64,000 nt of DNA from Streptomyces virginiae. Its GTDB lineage: Bacteria > Actinomycetota > Actinomycetes > Streptomycetales > Streptomycetaceae. The position numbers were made by a program, and so were the translations under genes. The stretch is taken from NCBI RefSeq assembly GCF_000720455.1, contig NZ_JOAK01000013.1:62001-126000 (forward strand). The letters are read 5' to 3'. This document shows positions 16,682-26,124 of the stretch, piece after piece (positions within the stretch are counted from its first letter, which is position 1; each line of letters starts with the position of its first letter). The notes below the pieces were generated by a model. That model saw nothing but the letters and a program-made list of their open reading frames with translations, made no database searches and had not been told where the DNA came from.

Positions 16682-17850
16682 AGATCGGCATCGTGTGCCC
16701 GTACTCGTGGGACGTGCCGGGCGGCGTCCAGTTCCACATCCGGGACCTCGCCGAGCACCTGATCGGCCTCGGCCACGAGGTGTCCGTGCTGGCCCCGGCC
16801 GACGACGAGACCCCGCTGCCGCCGTACGTGGTCTCCGCCGGGCGGGCCGTGCCCGTCCCGTACAACGGGTCCGTGGCCCGGCTGAACTTCGGATTCCTGT
16901 CAGCCGCCCGGGTCCGGCGCTGGCTGCACGACGGCACCTTCGACGTGATCCACATCCACGAGCCGGCCTCGCCCTCGCTGGGACTGCTGTCCTGCTGGGC
17001 GGCGCAGGGGCCGATCGTGGCCACCTTCCACACCTCGAACCCGCGTTCCCGGGCCATGATCGCCGCGTACCCGATCCTGCAGCCCGCGCTGGAGAAGATC
17101 AGCGCGCGGATCGCGGTGAGCGAGTACGCGCGGCGCACGCTGGTGGAGCACCTGGGCGGGGACGCGGTCGTGATCCCGAACGGCGTGGACGTGGACTTCT
17201 TCGCGAAGGCCGAAACGAACCCCGACTGGAGCGGGCAGACCCTGGGCTTCATCGGCCGCATCGACGAGCCGCGCAAGGGCCTGCCCGTGCTGATGGCCGC
17301 CTTCCCCAAGATCGTGGAGGCCTGCCCGGACGTACGGCTGCTGGTCGCGGGCCGCGGCGACGAGGAGGAGGCGGTGGCCTCCCTCCCCGCGGAGCTGCGG
17401 GAGCGCGTCGAGTTCCTCGGCATGGTCTCCGACGAGGACAAGGCGAGGCTGCTGCGCAGCGTCGACGTGTACGTGGCCCCGAACACGGGCGGCGAGAGCT
17501 TCGGCATCATCCTGGTCGAGGCCCTGTCGGCGGGCGCGGCGGTGCTGGCCTCCGACCTGGACGCCTTCGCGCAGGTCCTGGACCAGGGCGGGGCCGGCGA
17601 CCTCTTCGCCAACGAGAACCCGGACTCCCTGGCGGCCGGGGCGATCGCCCTGCTGCGGGACCCGGAGCGCCGGGCGCGGCTCAGCGCCAGCGGCTCGGCG
17701 CACGTGCGCCGCTTCGACTGGTCGACGGTCGGGGCGGACATCCTGGCGGTCTACGAGACGGTCACGGACGGCGCGGCGGCGGTCGGCGCCGACGAACGCG
17801 TCCCGCTCCGCACCCGCCTGGGCTTCTCGAAGGACACCACGGCCTCCTGA
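16678..17850 (+). CDS. pimA: Phosphatidylinositol alpha-mannosyltransferase (GT4)
   Basis: A 390-residue GT-B glycosyltransferase that transfers mannose from GDP-mannose to phosphatidylinositol on the cytoplasmic membrane face. The N-terminal domain starts with the PGGVQFHI loop and contains IHIHEP; the C-terminal GT4 domain has the EX7E motif in GESFGIILVEAL and the FIGRIDEPRKG hinge region. The GTG start overlaps the patA stop. The last 30 residues are a basic, low-conservation tail. It ends the PIM operon, and a GC-rich hairpin follows. Confidence 0.93.
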   Translation: MKIGIVCPYSWDVPGGVQFHIRDLAEHLIGLGHEVSVLAPADDETPLPPYVVSAGRAVPVPYNGSVARLNFGFLSAARVRRWLHDGTFDVIHIHEPASPSLGLLSCWAAQGPIVATFHTSNPRSRAMIAAYPILQPALEKISARIAVSEYARRTLVEHLGGDAVVIPNGVDVDFFAKAETNPDWSGQTLGFIGRIDEPRKGLPVLMAAFPKIVEACPDVRLLVAGRGDEEEAVASLPAELRERVEFLGMVSDEDKARLLRSVDVYVAPNTGGESFGIILVEALSAGAAVLASDLDAFAQVLDQGGAGDLFANENPDSLAAGAIALLRDPERRARLSASGSAHVRRFDWSTVGADILAVYETVTDGAAAVGADERVPLRTRLGFSKDTTAS

Positions 17851-17864
17851 CCGGCCCCGGCCCC

Positions 17865-17893
17865 ACCGCCCCGCCCCGCCCCGGCGGGGCGGT
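17865..17893 (+). terminator. GC hairpin after pimA
   Basis: An 11-bp perfect stem (17865-17875 with 17883-17893) with a C-rich loop, 14 bases after the pimA stop. Confidence 0.6.
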
Positions 17894-17990
17894 CCGGTTC
17901 TCCCGGTGCGGCCCGTGACGCCGGTGGCGCCACATCCGCGGCGAGGGCCGATGGCAGGCGGGGAGGCCTGGAGCGGTAGGGTCGCGCAGC

Positions 17991-18533
17991 GTGATCGAAA
18001 CCCTTGTCTGGATCGCCCTGGCCCTGGCTGTCATCGGCGTCTACCTCAGCTGGACCGCCGGCAGGCTGGACCGGCTGCACTCGCGGATGGACGCCGCGCG
18101 GGCCGCGCTCGACGCACAGCTCGTCCGGCGGGCCTCGGTGGCGCTGGAGGTGGCCACCTCCGGGGCGCTCGACCCCGCCTCCTCGCTCGTGCTGTACGAG
18201 GCCGCGCACGCGGCCCGGCAGGCCGAGGAGGACCACCGCGAGGTCGCCGAGAGCGAGCTGAGCCAGGCCCTGCGGGCCGTCTTCGCCGACGCGGACCAGG
18301 TCGAGGTGCTGAAGGCCGCTCCCGGCGGGGCGCAGGCCACCGAGGAGCTGGCGGCGGCCGTGCGCCGGGTCCCGATGGCCCGGCGCTTCCACAACGACGC
18401 CGTACGGGCCGCCCGCGCGCTGCGCCGCCACCGCAAGGTCCGCTGGTTCAGACTGGCCGGACACGCACCGTTCCCGCTGGCCTTCGAAATGGACGACGAG
18501 CCCCCGGCGGACCTCGCGGACCGGCCCACGTAG
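17991..18533 (+). CDS. LemA-like membrane-anchored protein
   Basis: A 180-residue protein with one N-terminal membrane helix (residues 3-22) and a long helical body. The stretch YLSWTAGRLDRLHSRMDAAR, then ALDAQLVRR, resembles the start of LemA-family proteins (N-terminal helix, then an R-x-x-v-d-x-Q-l-k-R-R pattern), so a LemA-like fold is likely but not certain. The function of this family is unknown. A TAGGGT -10-like box at 17977-17982 is eight bases before the GTG and there is no ribosome binding site, so the transcript is probably leaderless and separate from pimA. Confidence 0.7.
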   Translation: MIETLVWIALALAVIGVYLSWTAGRLDRLHSRMDAARAALDAQLVRRASVALEVATSGALDPASSLVLYEAAHAARQAEEDHREVAESELSQALRAVFADADQVEVLKAAPGGAQATEELAAAVRRVPMARRFHNDAVRAARALRRHRKVRWFRLAGHAPFPLAFEMDDEPPADLADRPT

Positions 18534-18560
18534 GTCGTGTCTTGTCGATCAGCCCGGCCT

Positions 18561-18577
18561 GACCGAAAGGCACGGTC
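18561..18577 (+). terminator. Small hairpin after the LemA-like gene
   Basis: GACCG (18561-18565) pairs with CGGTC (18573-18577). It contains the same 12-base core as the hairpin at 10774-10785. A terminator role is likely but weakly supported. Confidence 0.4.
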
Positions 18578-18650
18578 TGGGTGCCGGTCGACCCCCACCA
18601 GGGCCACGAGGGACAAATGAAAGAGCCACTGGCTCCATATTGGCCCTTGT

Positions 18651-18665
18651 AGTGGACTGATCCTT
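18651..18665 (+). promoter_or_regulatory. Possible PdxR-type operator upstream of pdxS
   Basis: TGTAGTGGACTGATC about 60 bases before pdxS resembles the AAAGTGGWCTA motif reported for the MocR-family activator PdxR of Corynebacterium glutamicum, with an AGTGGACT core. No pdxR gene is in this window, so the assignment is tentative. Confidence 0.3.
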
Positions 18666-18719
18666 TGGGGTTTCCTCTGCGGGAGTAGTACCCGTCTTCC
18701 TTTCGAGTGAGGTCAATCC

Positions 18720-19637
18720 GTGAGCACGCTTCCCACCTCCCCCCAGTCCGCCGAGTCGGCGATCGGCACCTCGCGCGTCAAGCGCGGCATGGCCGAGCAG
18801 CTCAAGGGCGGCGTGATCATGGACGTGGTCAACGCCGAGCAGGCGAAGATCGCCGAGGACGCCGGCGCGGTGGCCGTCATGGCCCTGGAGCGGGTTCCGG
18901 CCGACATCCGCAAGGACGGCGGCGTCGCGCGCATGTCCGACCCGAACATGATCGAAGAGATCATCGAGGCCGTGTCCATCCCCGTGATGGCCAAGTCCCG
19001 CATCGGTCACTTCGTCGAGGCCCAGGTCCTGCAGTCCCTCGGCGTCGACTACATCGACGAGTCCGAGGTCCTGACCCCGGCCGACGAGGTCAACCACTCC
19101 GACAAGTGGGCGTTCACCACCCCCTTCGTCTGTGGCGCCACCAACCTGGGCGAGGCCCTGCGCCGCATCGCCGAGGGCGCGGCCATGATCCGCTCGAAGG
19201 GCGAGGCCGGCACCGGCAACGTCGTCGAGGCCGTCCGCCACCTGCGCCAGATCAAGAACGAGATCGCCAAGCTGCGCGGCTTCGACAACAACGAGCTGTA
19301 CGCCGCCGCCAAGGAGCTGCGCGCCCCGTACGAGCTCGTCAAGGAGGTCGCCGAGCTGGGCAAGCTCCCCGTGGTGCTGTTCTCCGCCGGTGGCGTCGCC
19401 ACCCCGGCCGACGCCGCCCTGATGCGCCAGCTCGGTGCCGAGGGTGTCTTCGTCGGCTCCGGCATCTTCAAGTCGGGCGACCCGGCCAAGCGCGCCGCCG
19501 CCATCGTGAAGGCCACCACCTTCTTCGACGACCCGAAGATCATCGCGGACGCCTCCCGCAACCTGGGCGAGGCCATGGTCGGCATCAACTGCGACACCCT
19601 CCCCGAGGCCGAGCGCTACGCCAACCGCGGCTGGTAG
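18720..19637 (+). CDS. pdxS: Pyridoxal 5'-phosphate synthase, synthase subunit
   Basis: A 305-residue TIM-barrel subunit that makes PLP from ribose 5-phosphate, glyceraldehyde 3-phosphate and ammonia, as a dodecamer with PdxT. The two catalytic lysines are in place: Lys92 in VMAKSRIGH and Lys160 in [12 protein letters not shown]; Asp35 in MDVVNAE is the other active-site residue. The first 18 residues are a family-variable tail. The GTG has a GAGG site upstream. pdxT follows after seven bases. The long upstream region contains a possible PdxR-type site. Confidence 0.98.
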   Translation: MSTLPTSPQSAESAIGTSRVKRGMAEQLKGGVIMDVVNAEQAKIAEDAGAVAVMALERVPADIRKDGGVARMSDPNMIEEIIEAVSIPVMAKSRIGHFVEAQVLQSLGVDYIDESEVLTPADEVNHSDKWAFTTPFVCGATNLGEALRRIAEGAAMIRSKGEAGTGNVVEAVRHLRQIKNEIAKLRGFDNNELYAAAKELRAPYELVKEVAELGKLPVVLFSAGGVATPADAALMRQLGAEGVFVGSGIFKSGDPAKRAAAIVKATTFFDDPKIIADASRNLGEAMVGINCDTLPEAERYANRGW

Positions 19638-19644
19638 TCCCGAC

Positions 19645-20238
19645 ATGACGAACACCCCCGTGATCGGTGTCCTGGCCCTCCAGGGCGACGTACGGGAGCA
19701 CCTGATCGCCCTGGCCGCGGCGGACGCCGTGGCCAGGCCGGTCCGGCGCCCCGAGGAGCTGGCCGAGGTCGACGCCCTGGTGATCCCCGGCGGCGAGTCC
19801 ACGACGATGTCGAAGCTCGCCGTGCTCTTCGGCATGCTGGAGCCGCTGCGCGAGCGCGTGGCGGCGGGCATGCCCGTGTACGGCACGTGCGCCGGCATGA
19901 TCATGCTGGCGGACAAGCTCCTCGACGGCCGTGAGGACCAGGAGACCCTGGGCGGCATCGACATGATCGTGCGCCGCAACGCCTTCGGCCGTCAGAACGA
20001 GTCCTTCGAGGCGAAGATCGACTTCACGGGCATCGAGGGCGGCCCGGTCGAGGGCGTCTTCATCCGCGCCCCGTGGGTCGAGTCCGTCGGCGGCGCCGCC
20101 GAGGTGCTCGCCACCTATGACGGCCACACGGTCGCCGTGCGCCAGGGCAACGTGCTGGCGACCTCGTTCCACCCCGAACTGACCGGCGACGACCGCGTCC
20201 ACGCGTACTTCGTCGACATGGTGCGCGCCGGGCTGTGA
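19645..20238 (+). CDS. pdxT: Pyridoxal 5'-phosphate synthase, glutaminase subunit
   Basis: A 197-residue class I glutamine amidotransferase that releases ammonia from glutamine and channels it to PdxS. The nucleophile Cys82 is in VYGTCAGM, and the His/Glu pair of the triad is in TSFHPEL near the C-terminus. The oxyanion strand VIPGGEST is conserved. It starts seven bases after pdxS and is co-transcribed with it. The length is normal. Confidence 0.97.
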   Translation: MTNTPVIGVLALQGDVREHLIALAAADAVARPVRRPEELAEVDALVIPGGESTTMSKLAVLFGMLEPLRERVAAGMPVYGTCAGMIMLADKLLDGREDQETLGGIDMIVRRNAFGRQNESFEAKIDFTGIEGGPVEGVFIRAPWVESVGGAAEVLATYDGHTVAVRQGNVLATSFHPELTGDDRVHAYFVDMVRAGL

Positions 20239-20249
20239 CGAGCTCCCGG

Positions 20250-20255
20250 TAGGAT
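20250..20255 (+). promoter_or_regulatory. -10 box of yebC
   Basis: TAGGAT, 41 bases before the yebC ATG, in the pdxT-yebC gap of 57 bp. No clear -35. Confidence 0.45.
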
Positions 20256-20295
20256 CGGGGACGAACACTGTTGGTTACGCGAAGGAGACAGGCGG

Positions 20296-21048
20296 ATGTC
20301 CGGCCACTCTAAATGGGCTACGACGAAGCACAAGAAGGCCGTGATCGATGCCAAGCGCGGCAAGCTCTTCGCGAAGCTGATCAAGAACATCGAGGTCGCG
20401 GCGCGTATGGGCGGTGCCGACATCGACGGCAACCCGACGCTCTTCGACGCGGTCCAGAAGGCCAAGAAGCAGTCGGTTCCGAACAAGAACATCGACTCCG
20501 CGGTCAAGCGCGGCGGCGGCCTCGAGGCCGGCGGCGCCGACTACGAGACGATCATGTACGAGGGCTACGGTCCCAACGGTGTCGCGGTGCTCATCGAGTG
20601 CCTCACCGACAACCGCAACCGCGCCGCCTCCGACGTCCGCGTCGCCATGACCCGCAACGGCGGCTCGATGGCCGACCCGGGCTCGGTCTCGTACCTGTTC
20701 AACCGCAAGGGCGTCATCATCCTGCCCAAGGCCGAGCTGAGCGAGGACGACGTCCTCGGCGCGGTCCTGGAGGCCGGTGCCGAAGAGGTCAACGACAACG
20801 GCGACACCTTCGAGATCATCAGCGAGGCCACCGACCTGGTCGCGGTCCGCACCGCGCTCCAGGAAGCCGGCATCGACTACGACTCGGCGGACTCCAGCTT
20901 CGTCCCGACCATGCAGGTCGAACTCGACGAAGAGGGCGCCCGCAAGATCTTCAAGCTGATCGACGCGCTGGAGGACAGCGACGACGTCCAGAACGTCTTC
21001 GCCAACTTCGACGTCTCGGACGAGGTCATGGAGAAGGTCGACGCGTAA
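20296..21048 (+). CDS. YebC/PmpR family protein
   Basis: A 250-residue cytoplasmic protein of the YebC family, starting with the signature [14 protein letters not shown]. Members were first described as DNA-binding transcriptional regulators; more recent work links some to translation of difficult proline-containing stretches. Three domains are visible: a basic N-terminal helical part (1-80), then two acidic alpha/beta halves. It precedes ruvC throughout actinobacteria, though the hairpin after it suggests a separate transcript. The ATG is preceded by GAAGGAGA. Confidence 0.97.
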   Translation: MSGHSKWATTKHKKAVIDAKRGKLFAKLIKNIEVAARMGGADIDGNPTLFDAVQKAKKQSVPNKNIDSAVKRGGGLEAGGADYETIMYEGYGPNGVAVLIECLTDNRNRAASDVRVAMTRNGGSMADPGSVSYLFNRKGVIILPKAELSEDDVLGAVLEAGAEEVNDNGDTFEIISEATDLVAVRTALQEAGIDYDSADSSFVPTMQVELDEEGARKIFKLIDALEDSDDVQNVFANFDVSDEVMEKVDA

Positions 21049-21072
21049 CGCTGCCGCGCACTGAGCGCAACC

Positions 21073-21106
21073 GGCGGGCCGACAGGACACACCCTGTCGG
21101 CCCGCC
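21073..21106 (+). terminator. Hairpin terminator after yebC
   Basis: Perfect 14-bp stem (21073-21086 with 21093-21106) with an ACACAC loop, 24 bases after the stop. Confidence 0.85.
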
Positions 21107-21252
21107 GTCGCATTGTCAGTGCGGGCGGATAGCCTGACGGCGTCAACCGGGTGTGCGCCCGTCTTCGGACCACAACCATCAATCGAGCAGCCACGACGGT
21201 GCTCGGCCACCGCCGCGGGAGCGGCGGCGGTCCAGCCGCAGAAGGGGGCGCG

Positions 21253-21783
21253 GTGCGGGTACTGGGCGTGGACCCGGGGCTGACACGGTGCGGTGTCGGC
21301 GTCGTCGAGGGCGTGGCCGGCCGTCCCCTCACCATGCTCGGGGTGGGGGTCGTACGGACGCCCGCGGACGCGGAGCTGGGAGACCGGCTCGTCGCCGTCG
21401 AGCGGGGCATCGAGGAATGGCTCGACACGCACCGGCCGGAGATCGTCGCCGTGGAGCGGGTCTTCAGCCAGCACAACGTCAGCACGGTGATGGGCACCGC
21501 CCAGGCGAGCGCCGTCGCCATGCTGTGCGCCGCCCGCCGCGGTATACCGGTCGCCCTGCACACCCCCAGCGAGGTCAAGGCCGCCGTCACCGGCAGCGGC
21601 CGCGCCGACAAGGCCCAGGTCGGCGCGATGGTCACCCGCCTGCTGCGGCTGGCCGAACCGCCCAAGCCCGCCGACGCCGCCGACGCCCTCGCCCTCGCCA
21701 TCTGCCACATCTGGCGGGCCCCCGCCCAGAACCGCCTCCAGCAGGCGGTCGCCCAGCACGCCTCGAAAGGCCGTACCCGATGA
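21253..21783 (+). CDS. ruvC: Crossover junction endodeoxyribonuclease RuvC
   Basis: A 176-residue RNase H-fold resolvase that cuts Holliday junctions as a dimer, guided by RuvAB. Asp7 (in [10 protein letters not shown]) is the first metal ligand; the Glu in [10 protein letters not shown] and the acidic pair in [11 protein letters not shown] near the C-terminus complete the site. The frame is open to 21151, but the GTG at 21253 has an AGAAGGGGG ribosome binding site and fits the family length. It overlaps ruvA by ATGA. Confidence 0.97.
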   Translation: MRVLGVDPGLTRCGVGVVEGVAGRPLTMLGVGVVRTPADAELGDRLVAVERGIEEWLDTHRPEIVAVERVFSQHNVSTVMGTAQASAVAMLCAARRGIPVALHTPSEVKAAVTGSGRADKAQVGAMVTRLLRLAEPPKPADAADALALAICHIWRAPAQNRLQQAVAQHASKGRTR

Positions 21784-22403
21784 TCGCCTTCGTCAGCGGC
21801 GCGGTCGCCGCGCTCACCCCCACCCTCGCCGTGATCGAGGTCGGGGGAGTGGGCATGGCCGTGCACTGCACGCCGAACACCATCGCCGGCCTGCGGACGG
21901 GCGAGCAGGCCCGGCTGGCCACCTCCCTGGTCGTCCGGGAGGACTCGCTGACCCTGTACGGCTTCGCCGACGACGACGAGCGCCAGGTCTTCGAGCTCCT
22001 CCAGACCGCGAGCGGCGTCGGACCGCGCGTGGCGCAGGCGATGCTCGGAGTGCACAGCCCGGACGCCCTGCGCACGGCCTTCGCCGCCGGGGACGCCAAG
22101 GCGCTGACCGCGGTGCCGGGCATCGGGCCGAAGGGCGCGCAGAAGCTGCTGCTGGAGCTCAAGGGCAAGCTGGGCGCCCCCGCCCCGGTGGTGGGCGCAC
22201 AGCGCGCGGTCGCGTCGGGGCCCGCACCCTGGACCGAGCAGCTCTCGGCCGCCCTGATCGGCCTCGGCTACGCGTCGCGGGAGGCGGACGAGGCGGTCGA
22301 GGCGGTGACCCCGCAGGCGGAGGCGGCCATCGCCGCCGGCGGCTCGGCCCCCGTCCCGCAGCTGCTGCGGGCGGCCCTGCAGTCCCTGAACCGGGCCCGC
22401 TGA
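21780..22403 (+). CDS. ruvA: Holliday junction branch migration protein RuvA
   Basis: A 207-residue subunit that binds four-way junctions as a tetramer and loads the RuvB motor. Domain I (1-65) is an OB fold, with the [10 protein letters not shown] turn at its end. Domain II has the two helix-hairpin-helix repeats, [13 protein letters not shown] and [14 protein letters not shown] variable linker leads to domain III (about 155-205), which contacts RuvB and carries [13 protein letters not shown]. Translationally coupled to ruvC; ruvB follows after 88 bp. Confidence 0.97.
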   Translation: MIAFVSGAVAALTPTLAVIEVGGVGMAVHCTPNTIAGLRTGEQARLATSLVVREDSLTLYGFADDDERQVFELLQTASGVGPRVAQAMLGVHSPDALRTAFAAGDAKALTAVPGIGPKGAQKLLLELKGKLGAPAPVVGAQRAVASGPAPWTEQLSAALIGLGYASREADEAVEAVTPQAEAAIAAGGSAPVPQLLRAALQSLNRAR

Positions 22404-22491
22404 CGCCGCCGACGCCGCGGCGCGGGACCGGTATGGCCGCGGCGGGGCCCGGATCGACCACCGCAACGACGTAGAAGGCAGACTGAACACC

Positions 22492-23553
22492 GTGAACTGG
22501 GACGACGAGAGCGACGACCGGATCGTGGCGGCCGCCGCCGACGGGGAGGACACCGCCGTCGAGGCGGCCCTGCGCCCCAAGGACCTCGGGGAGTTCGTCG
22601 GCCAGGAGAAGGTCCGCCAGCAGCTCGACCTGGTCCTGAAGGCGGCCAGGCAGCGCGGGGCCACCGCGGACCACGTCCTGCTGTCCGGCGCGCCCGGACT
22701 CGGCAAGACCACCCTCTCCATGATCATCGCGGCCGAGATGGGGGCGCCCATCCGGATCACCTCCGGCCCCGCCATCCAGCACGCCGGCGACCTCGCGGCC
22801 ATCCTCTCCTCCCTCCAGGAGGGCGAGGTCCTCTTCCTCGACGAGATCCACCGCATGTCCCGGCCCGCCGAGGAGATGCTCTACATGGCCATGGAGGACT
22901 TCCGCGTCGACGTGATCGTCGGCAAGGGGCCCGGGGCCACCGCGATCCCGCTGGAGCTGCCGCCCTTCACCCTGGTCGGCGCCACCACCCGGGCCGGACT
23001 GCTGCCCCCGCCGCTGCGGGACCGCTTCGGCTTCACCGGCCACATGGAGTTCTACGCGCCCGAGGAGCTGGAGCGCGTCGTCCACCGCTCCGCCCGCCTC
23101 CTCGACGTGGAGATCGACACCGACGGCGCCGCCGAGATCGCCGGGCGCTCCCGCGGCACCCCGCGCATCGCCAACCGGCTGCTGCGCCGCGTGCGCGACT
23201 ACGCACAGGTGCGGGCCGACGGCGTGATCAACCGCGAGGTGGCCGCCACCGCCCTCCAGGTGTACGAGGTGGACGCCCGAGGGCTCGACCGACTGGATCG
23301 CGCCGTTCTGGAGGCCCTCCTCAAGCTGTTCGGCGGCGGCCCCGTCGGGCTCTCCACGCTCGCCGTGGCGGTGGGGGAGGAACGGGAGACCGTCGAGGAG
23401 GTCGCGGAACCCTTCCTGGTCCGCGAAGGCCTGCTCGCCCGTACCCCCAGGGGGCGGGTCGCGACCCCCGCCGCATGGGCTCACCTGGGGCTTGTCGCGC
23501 CGCAGCACGGCGGAAGTGGATCAACGGGGCAACAGGGCTTGTTCGGGGCCTGA
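22492..23553 (+). CDS. ruvB: Holliday junction branch migration ATPase RuvB
   Basis: A 353-residue AAA+ hexameric motor that pulls DNA through RuvA at Holliday junctions. Walker A is GAPGLGKTT (66-74), Walker B is LFLDEIHR, and the sensor GATTRAGLL and arginine-finger region [10 protein letters not shown] are intact. The C-terminal winged helix ends with the usual [10 protein letters not shown] stretch, then a 25-residue tail. The GTG start is consistent with the family N-terminus. It is last in ruvCAB and 165 bp before yajC. Confidence 0.98.
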   Translation: MNWDDESDDRIVAAAADGEDTAVEAALRPKDLGEFVGQEKVRQQLDLVLKAARQRGATADHVLLSGAPGLGKTTLSMIIAAEMGAPIRITSGPAIQHAGDLAAILSSLQEGEVLFLDEIHRMSRPAEEMLYMAMEDFRVDVIVGKGPGATAIPLELPPFTLVGATTRAGLLPPPLRDRFGFTGHMEFYAPEELERVVHRSARLLDVEIDTDGAAEIAGRSRGTPRIANRLLRRVRDYAQVRADGVINREVAATALQVYEVDARGLDRLDRAVLEALLKLFGGGPVGLSTLAVAVGEERETVEEVAEPFLVREGLLARTPRGRVATPAAWAHLGLVAPQHGGSGSTGQQGLFGA

Positions 23554-23718
23554 CGGCGCGGAGGTTCGCCCCCTCAGGAACTGCGGTGCCATGCTGGGCG
23601 TTGTTCCATCGGTGCGGACTCGCCTAGACTCCGCCGATGCCGACCCTTCGGGTCGGCGTGCCCACCCCCGTAGAAAAGGCCGCCGTCCGCGTGCGGTCGT
23701 GCGAAGGATTTCCGTCCC

Positions 23719-24186
23719 GTGAATCTCGTGACACTCCTCCCGTTCATCGCGATCATCGCGGCGATGTTCCTGATGACCCGCTCCGCGAAGAAGAAGCAGC
23801 AGCAGGCCGCGCAGATGCGCGACCAGATGACGCCCGGCACGGGCGTCCGCACCATCGGCGGCATGTACGCCACGGTGAAGGAGATCGGCGACGACACGGT
23901 CACCCTCGAGGTGGCTCCCGGCGTCCACGCGATCTACGCGAAGAACGCCATCGGCGCCGTCCTGGAGGACGCGGAGTACAACCGCATCGTCCACGGCATC
24001 GACGACGTGACGACCGACACGCCGGCCGTCCCGGACGACGCGTCCTCCCTCACCGAGGCCCCGAAGACGGACCTCGGCAAGGGCGAGGACGAGGCGCCGA
24101 AGCTGGACCTGGGCAAGAAGGACGGGCCCACCGGCGACGACGAGCCCAAGGACGGCAAGAACGACGGCGAGGCCGGCGCGAAGTAG
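23719..24186 (+). CDS. yajC: Preprotein translocase subunit YajC
   Basis: A 155-residue accessory subunit of the SecDF complex. One membrane helix lies at residues 3-18, followed by the basic segment RSAKKKQQQ and the conserved PGTGVRTIGGMYATV cytoplasmic domain. The last 60 residues are an acidic Asp/Lys/Gly-rich tail that is variable in streptomycetes. The GTG at 23719 is the first sensible start; a second in-frame GTG lies at 23728 but would cut into the membrane helix. Confidence 0.93.
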   Translation: MNLVTLLPFIAIIAAMFLMTRSAKKKQQQAAQMRDQMTPGTGVRTIGGMYATVKEIGDDTVTLEVAPGVHAIYAKNAIGAVLEDAEYNRIVHGIDDVTTDTPAVPDDASSLTEAPKTDLGKGEDEAPKLDLGKKDGPTGDDEPKDGKNDGEAGAK

Positions 24187-24339
24187 CGCGCGGCCGGGGA
24201 CCGTGCGGGCGCCTGACCGGCGGTCGGCGCGGTCCCCGTCAGTGACACTTCTGCGGGGGGCAGGGGTCCCCACCACACATTTCGTGGCCGTCCGCGCGCT
24301 GACCCGGCGCGGGGCGGTTGGACAGGGAGAAACGACAAG

Positions 24340-26121
24340 GTGGCAGCACCGAAGAAGGGCCGGCGGCCCACGGGGGCTCAGGGGAGGCCGGGGCGTGCCC
24401 TGGCGATCATCCTGATCGCGATGGTGGCGCTCACCGTGGGGATGTTCATCTCCAAGCAGACGACTCCCCGGCTGGGCATCGACCTCGCCGGCGGCACGAG
24501 CATCACGCTCAAGGCCAAGAGCGAGCCCGGCAAAGAGAACGCCGTCAACGAGACCAACATGAACACGGCGGTCGGCATCATCGAGCGCCGCGTCAACGGA
24601 CTCGGCGTCTCCGAGGCCGAGGTCCAGACGCAGGGACGCGACCACATCATCGTCAACATCCCCAAGGGGATGAACGAGAAGCAGGCGCGCGAGCAGGTCG
24701 GCACCACCGCCCAGCTCTACTTCCGCCCGGTCATCGCGTTCGCGGACGGCGCCCCCGCCGCTCCCGAGGGCGCCCAGAGCCCGAGCCCCACCGCGAGCGG
24801 CTCCGGCGCTCCCAAGGCCCAGGACGGGAACAAGACCAGCCCGTCCGCCACCCCGTCGTCCAGCGCCACTTCCCAGGGCCGCGCGCTCAGCGAGGGCCTC
24901 AAGGCCCCGAACGCGCCCACTCCCACGCCGTCGGCGAGCGAGTCGAAGAAGGCAGACGACAAGGCGGCCCCGTCGCCGTCCGCGAGCGCCCCCGCGCCCG
25001 ACCCGGCCGCCGCGGACCTGCAGGCCAAGTTCGCCGCGCTCGACTGCACCAACGAGGCGCAGCGCGCGAACGTGGGCAAGGGCGTCAAGCCCACCGACCC
25101 GACGCTCGCCTGCGGCCAGCGCGGTGAGCAGTGGGGCAAGTGGCTCCTCGGACCCGCCGCGGTCGAGGGCAAGGACGTGAAGAGCGCCAAGGGCGAGATC
25201 GACCCGCAGTCGGGTCAGTGGATCGTCACGATGAACTTCAACGACCACGGCGCGGACGCCTTCGCCAAGGTCACCGGCGAGCTGGCGGCCAAGCAGATGC
25301 CGCAGAACCAGTTCGCGATCGTCCTCGACGGCGACGTCATCTCCGACCCGTCCGTCAGCACGGCGATCACCGGCGGCAACGCGCAGATCTCCGGCGGCTT
25401 CAACCAGCAGTCCGCGCAGGACCTGGGCAACATGCTCTCGTACGGCGCCCTGCCGCTGTCCTTCCAGGAGGACAGCGTCACCACCGTCACCGCCGCGCTC
25501 GGCGGCGAGCAGCTGCGGGCCGGCCTGATCGCCGGTGCGATCGGCCTCCTCCTCGTGGTCGTCTACCTGCTGGTCTACTACCGCGGCCTGGCCTTCATCG
25601 CGATCGTCAGCCTCCTGGTCTCCGCGATCCTGACCTACACGATCATGGCGCTGCTCGGGAAGGGCATCGGCTTCGCGCTGAACCTGCCGGCCGTCTGCGG
25701 TGCGATCGTCGCCATCGGTATCACCGCGGACTCGTTCATCGTGTACTTCGAACGCATCCGCGACGAGATCCGCGAGGGCCGCACCCTGCGTCCGGCCGTC
25801 GAGCGCGCCTGGCCGCGCGCCCGCCGCACGATCCTGGTCTCCGACTTCGTGTCGTTCCTCGCCGCCGCGGTGCTGTTCATCGTCACCGTCGGCAAGGTGC
25901 AGGGCTTCGCCTTCACCCTGGGTCTGACCACCCTGCTCGACGTGGTCGTGGTGTTCCTCTTCACCAAGCCCGTGATGACGCTGCTGGCGCGTACGAAGTT
26001 CTTCTCCAGCGGTCACCCGTGGTCCGGGCTGGACCCGAAGCGGCTGGGCGCCAAGCCCCCGCTGCGCAGCTCCCGCCGTACCGCCGGCGCCCCCGCCCCC
26101 GTCGAAGCAAAGGAGGCGTGA
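24340..26121 (+). CDS. secD: Protein translocase subunit SecD
   Basis: A 593-residue RND-type membrane protein that uses the proton gradient to help pull exported proteins out of SecYEG. TM1 is at about 23-41, then a large extracytoplasmic P1 region containing LGIDLAGGTSI at its start, then TM2-TM6 in the C-terminal 200 residues. Residues about 135-230 are a Ser/Pro/Ala/Lys-rich, probably disordered insertion absent from most non-actinobacterial SecD. The C-terminal cytoplasmic tail is basic. The GTG start follows a GGGAGA site. secF begins three bases after the stop. Confidence 0.97.
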   Translation: MAAPKKGRRPTGAQGRPGRALAIILIAMVALTVGMFISKQTTPRLGIDLAGGTSITLKAKSEPGKENAVNETNMNTAVGIIERRVNGLGVSEAEVQTQGRDHIIVNIPKGMNEKQAREQVGTTAQLYFRPVIAFADGAPAAPEGAQSPSPTASGSGAPKAQDGNKTSPSATPSSSATSQGRALSEGLKAPNAPTPTPSASESKKADDKAAPSPSASAPAPDPAAADLQAKFAALDCTNEAQRANVGKGVKPTDPTLACGQRGEQWGKWLLGPAAVEGKDVKSAKGEIDPQSGQWIVTMNFNDHGADAFAKVTGELAAKQMPQNQFAIVLDGDVISDPSVSTAITGGNAQISGGFNQQSAQDLGNMLSYGALPLSFQEDSVTTVTAALGGEQLRAGLIAGAIGLLLVVVYLLVYYRGLAFIAIVSLLVSAILTYTIMALLGKGIGFALNLPAVCGAIVAIGITADSFIVYFERIRDEIREGRTLRPAVERAWPRARRTILVSDFVSFLAAAVLFIVTVGKVQGFAFTLGLTTLLDVVVVFLFTKPVMTLLARTKFFSSGHPWSGLDPKRLGAKPPLRSSRRTAGAPAPVEAKEA

Positions 26122-26124
26122 GAG

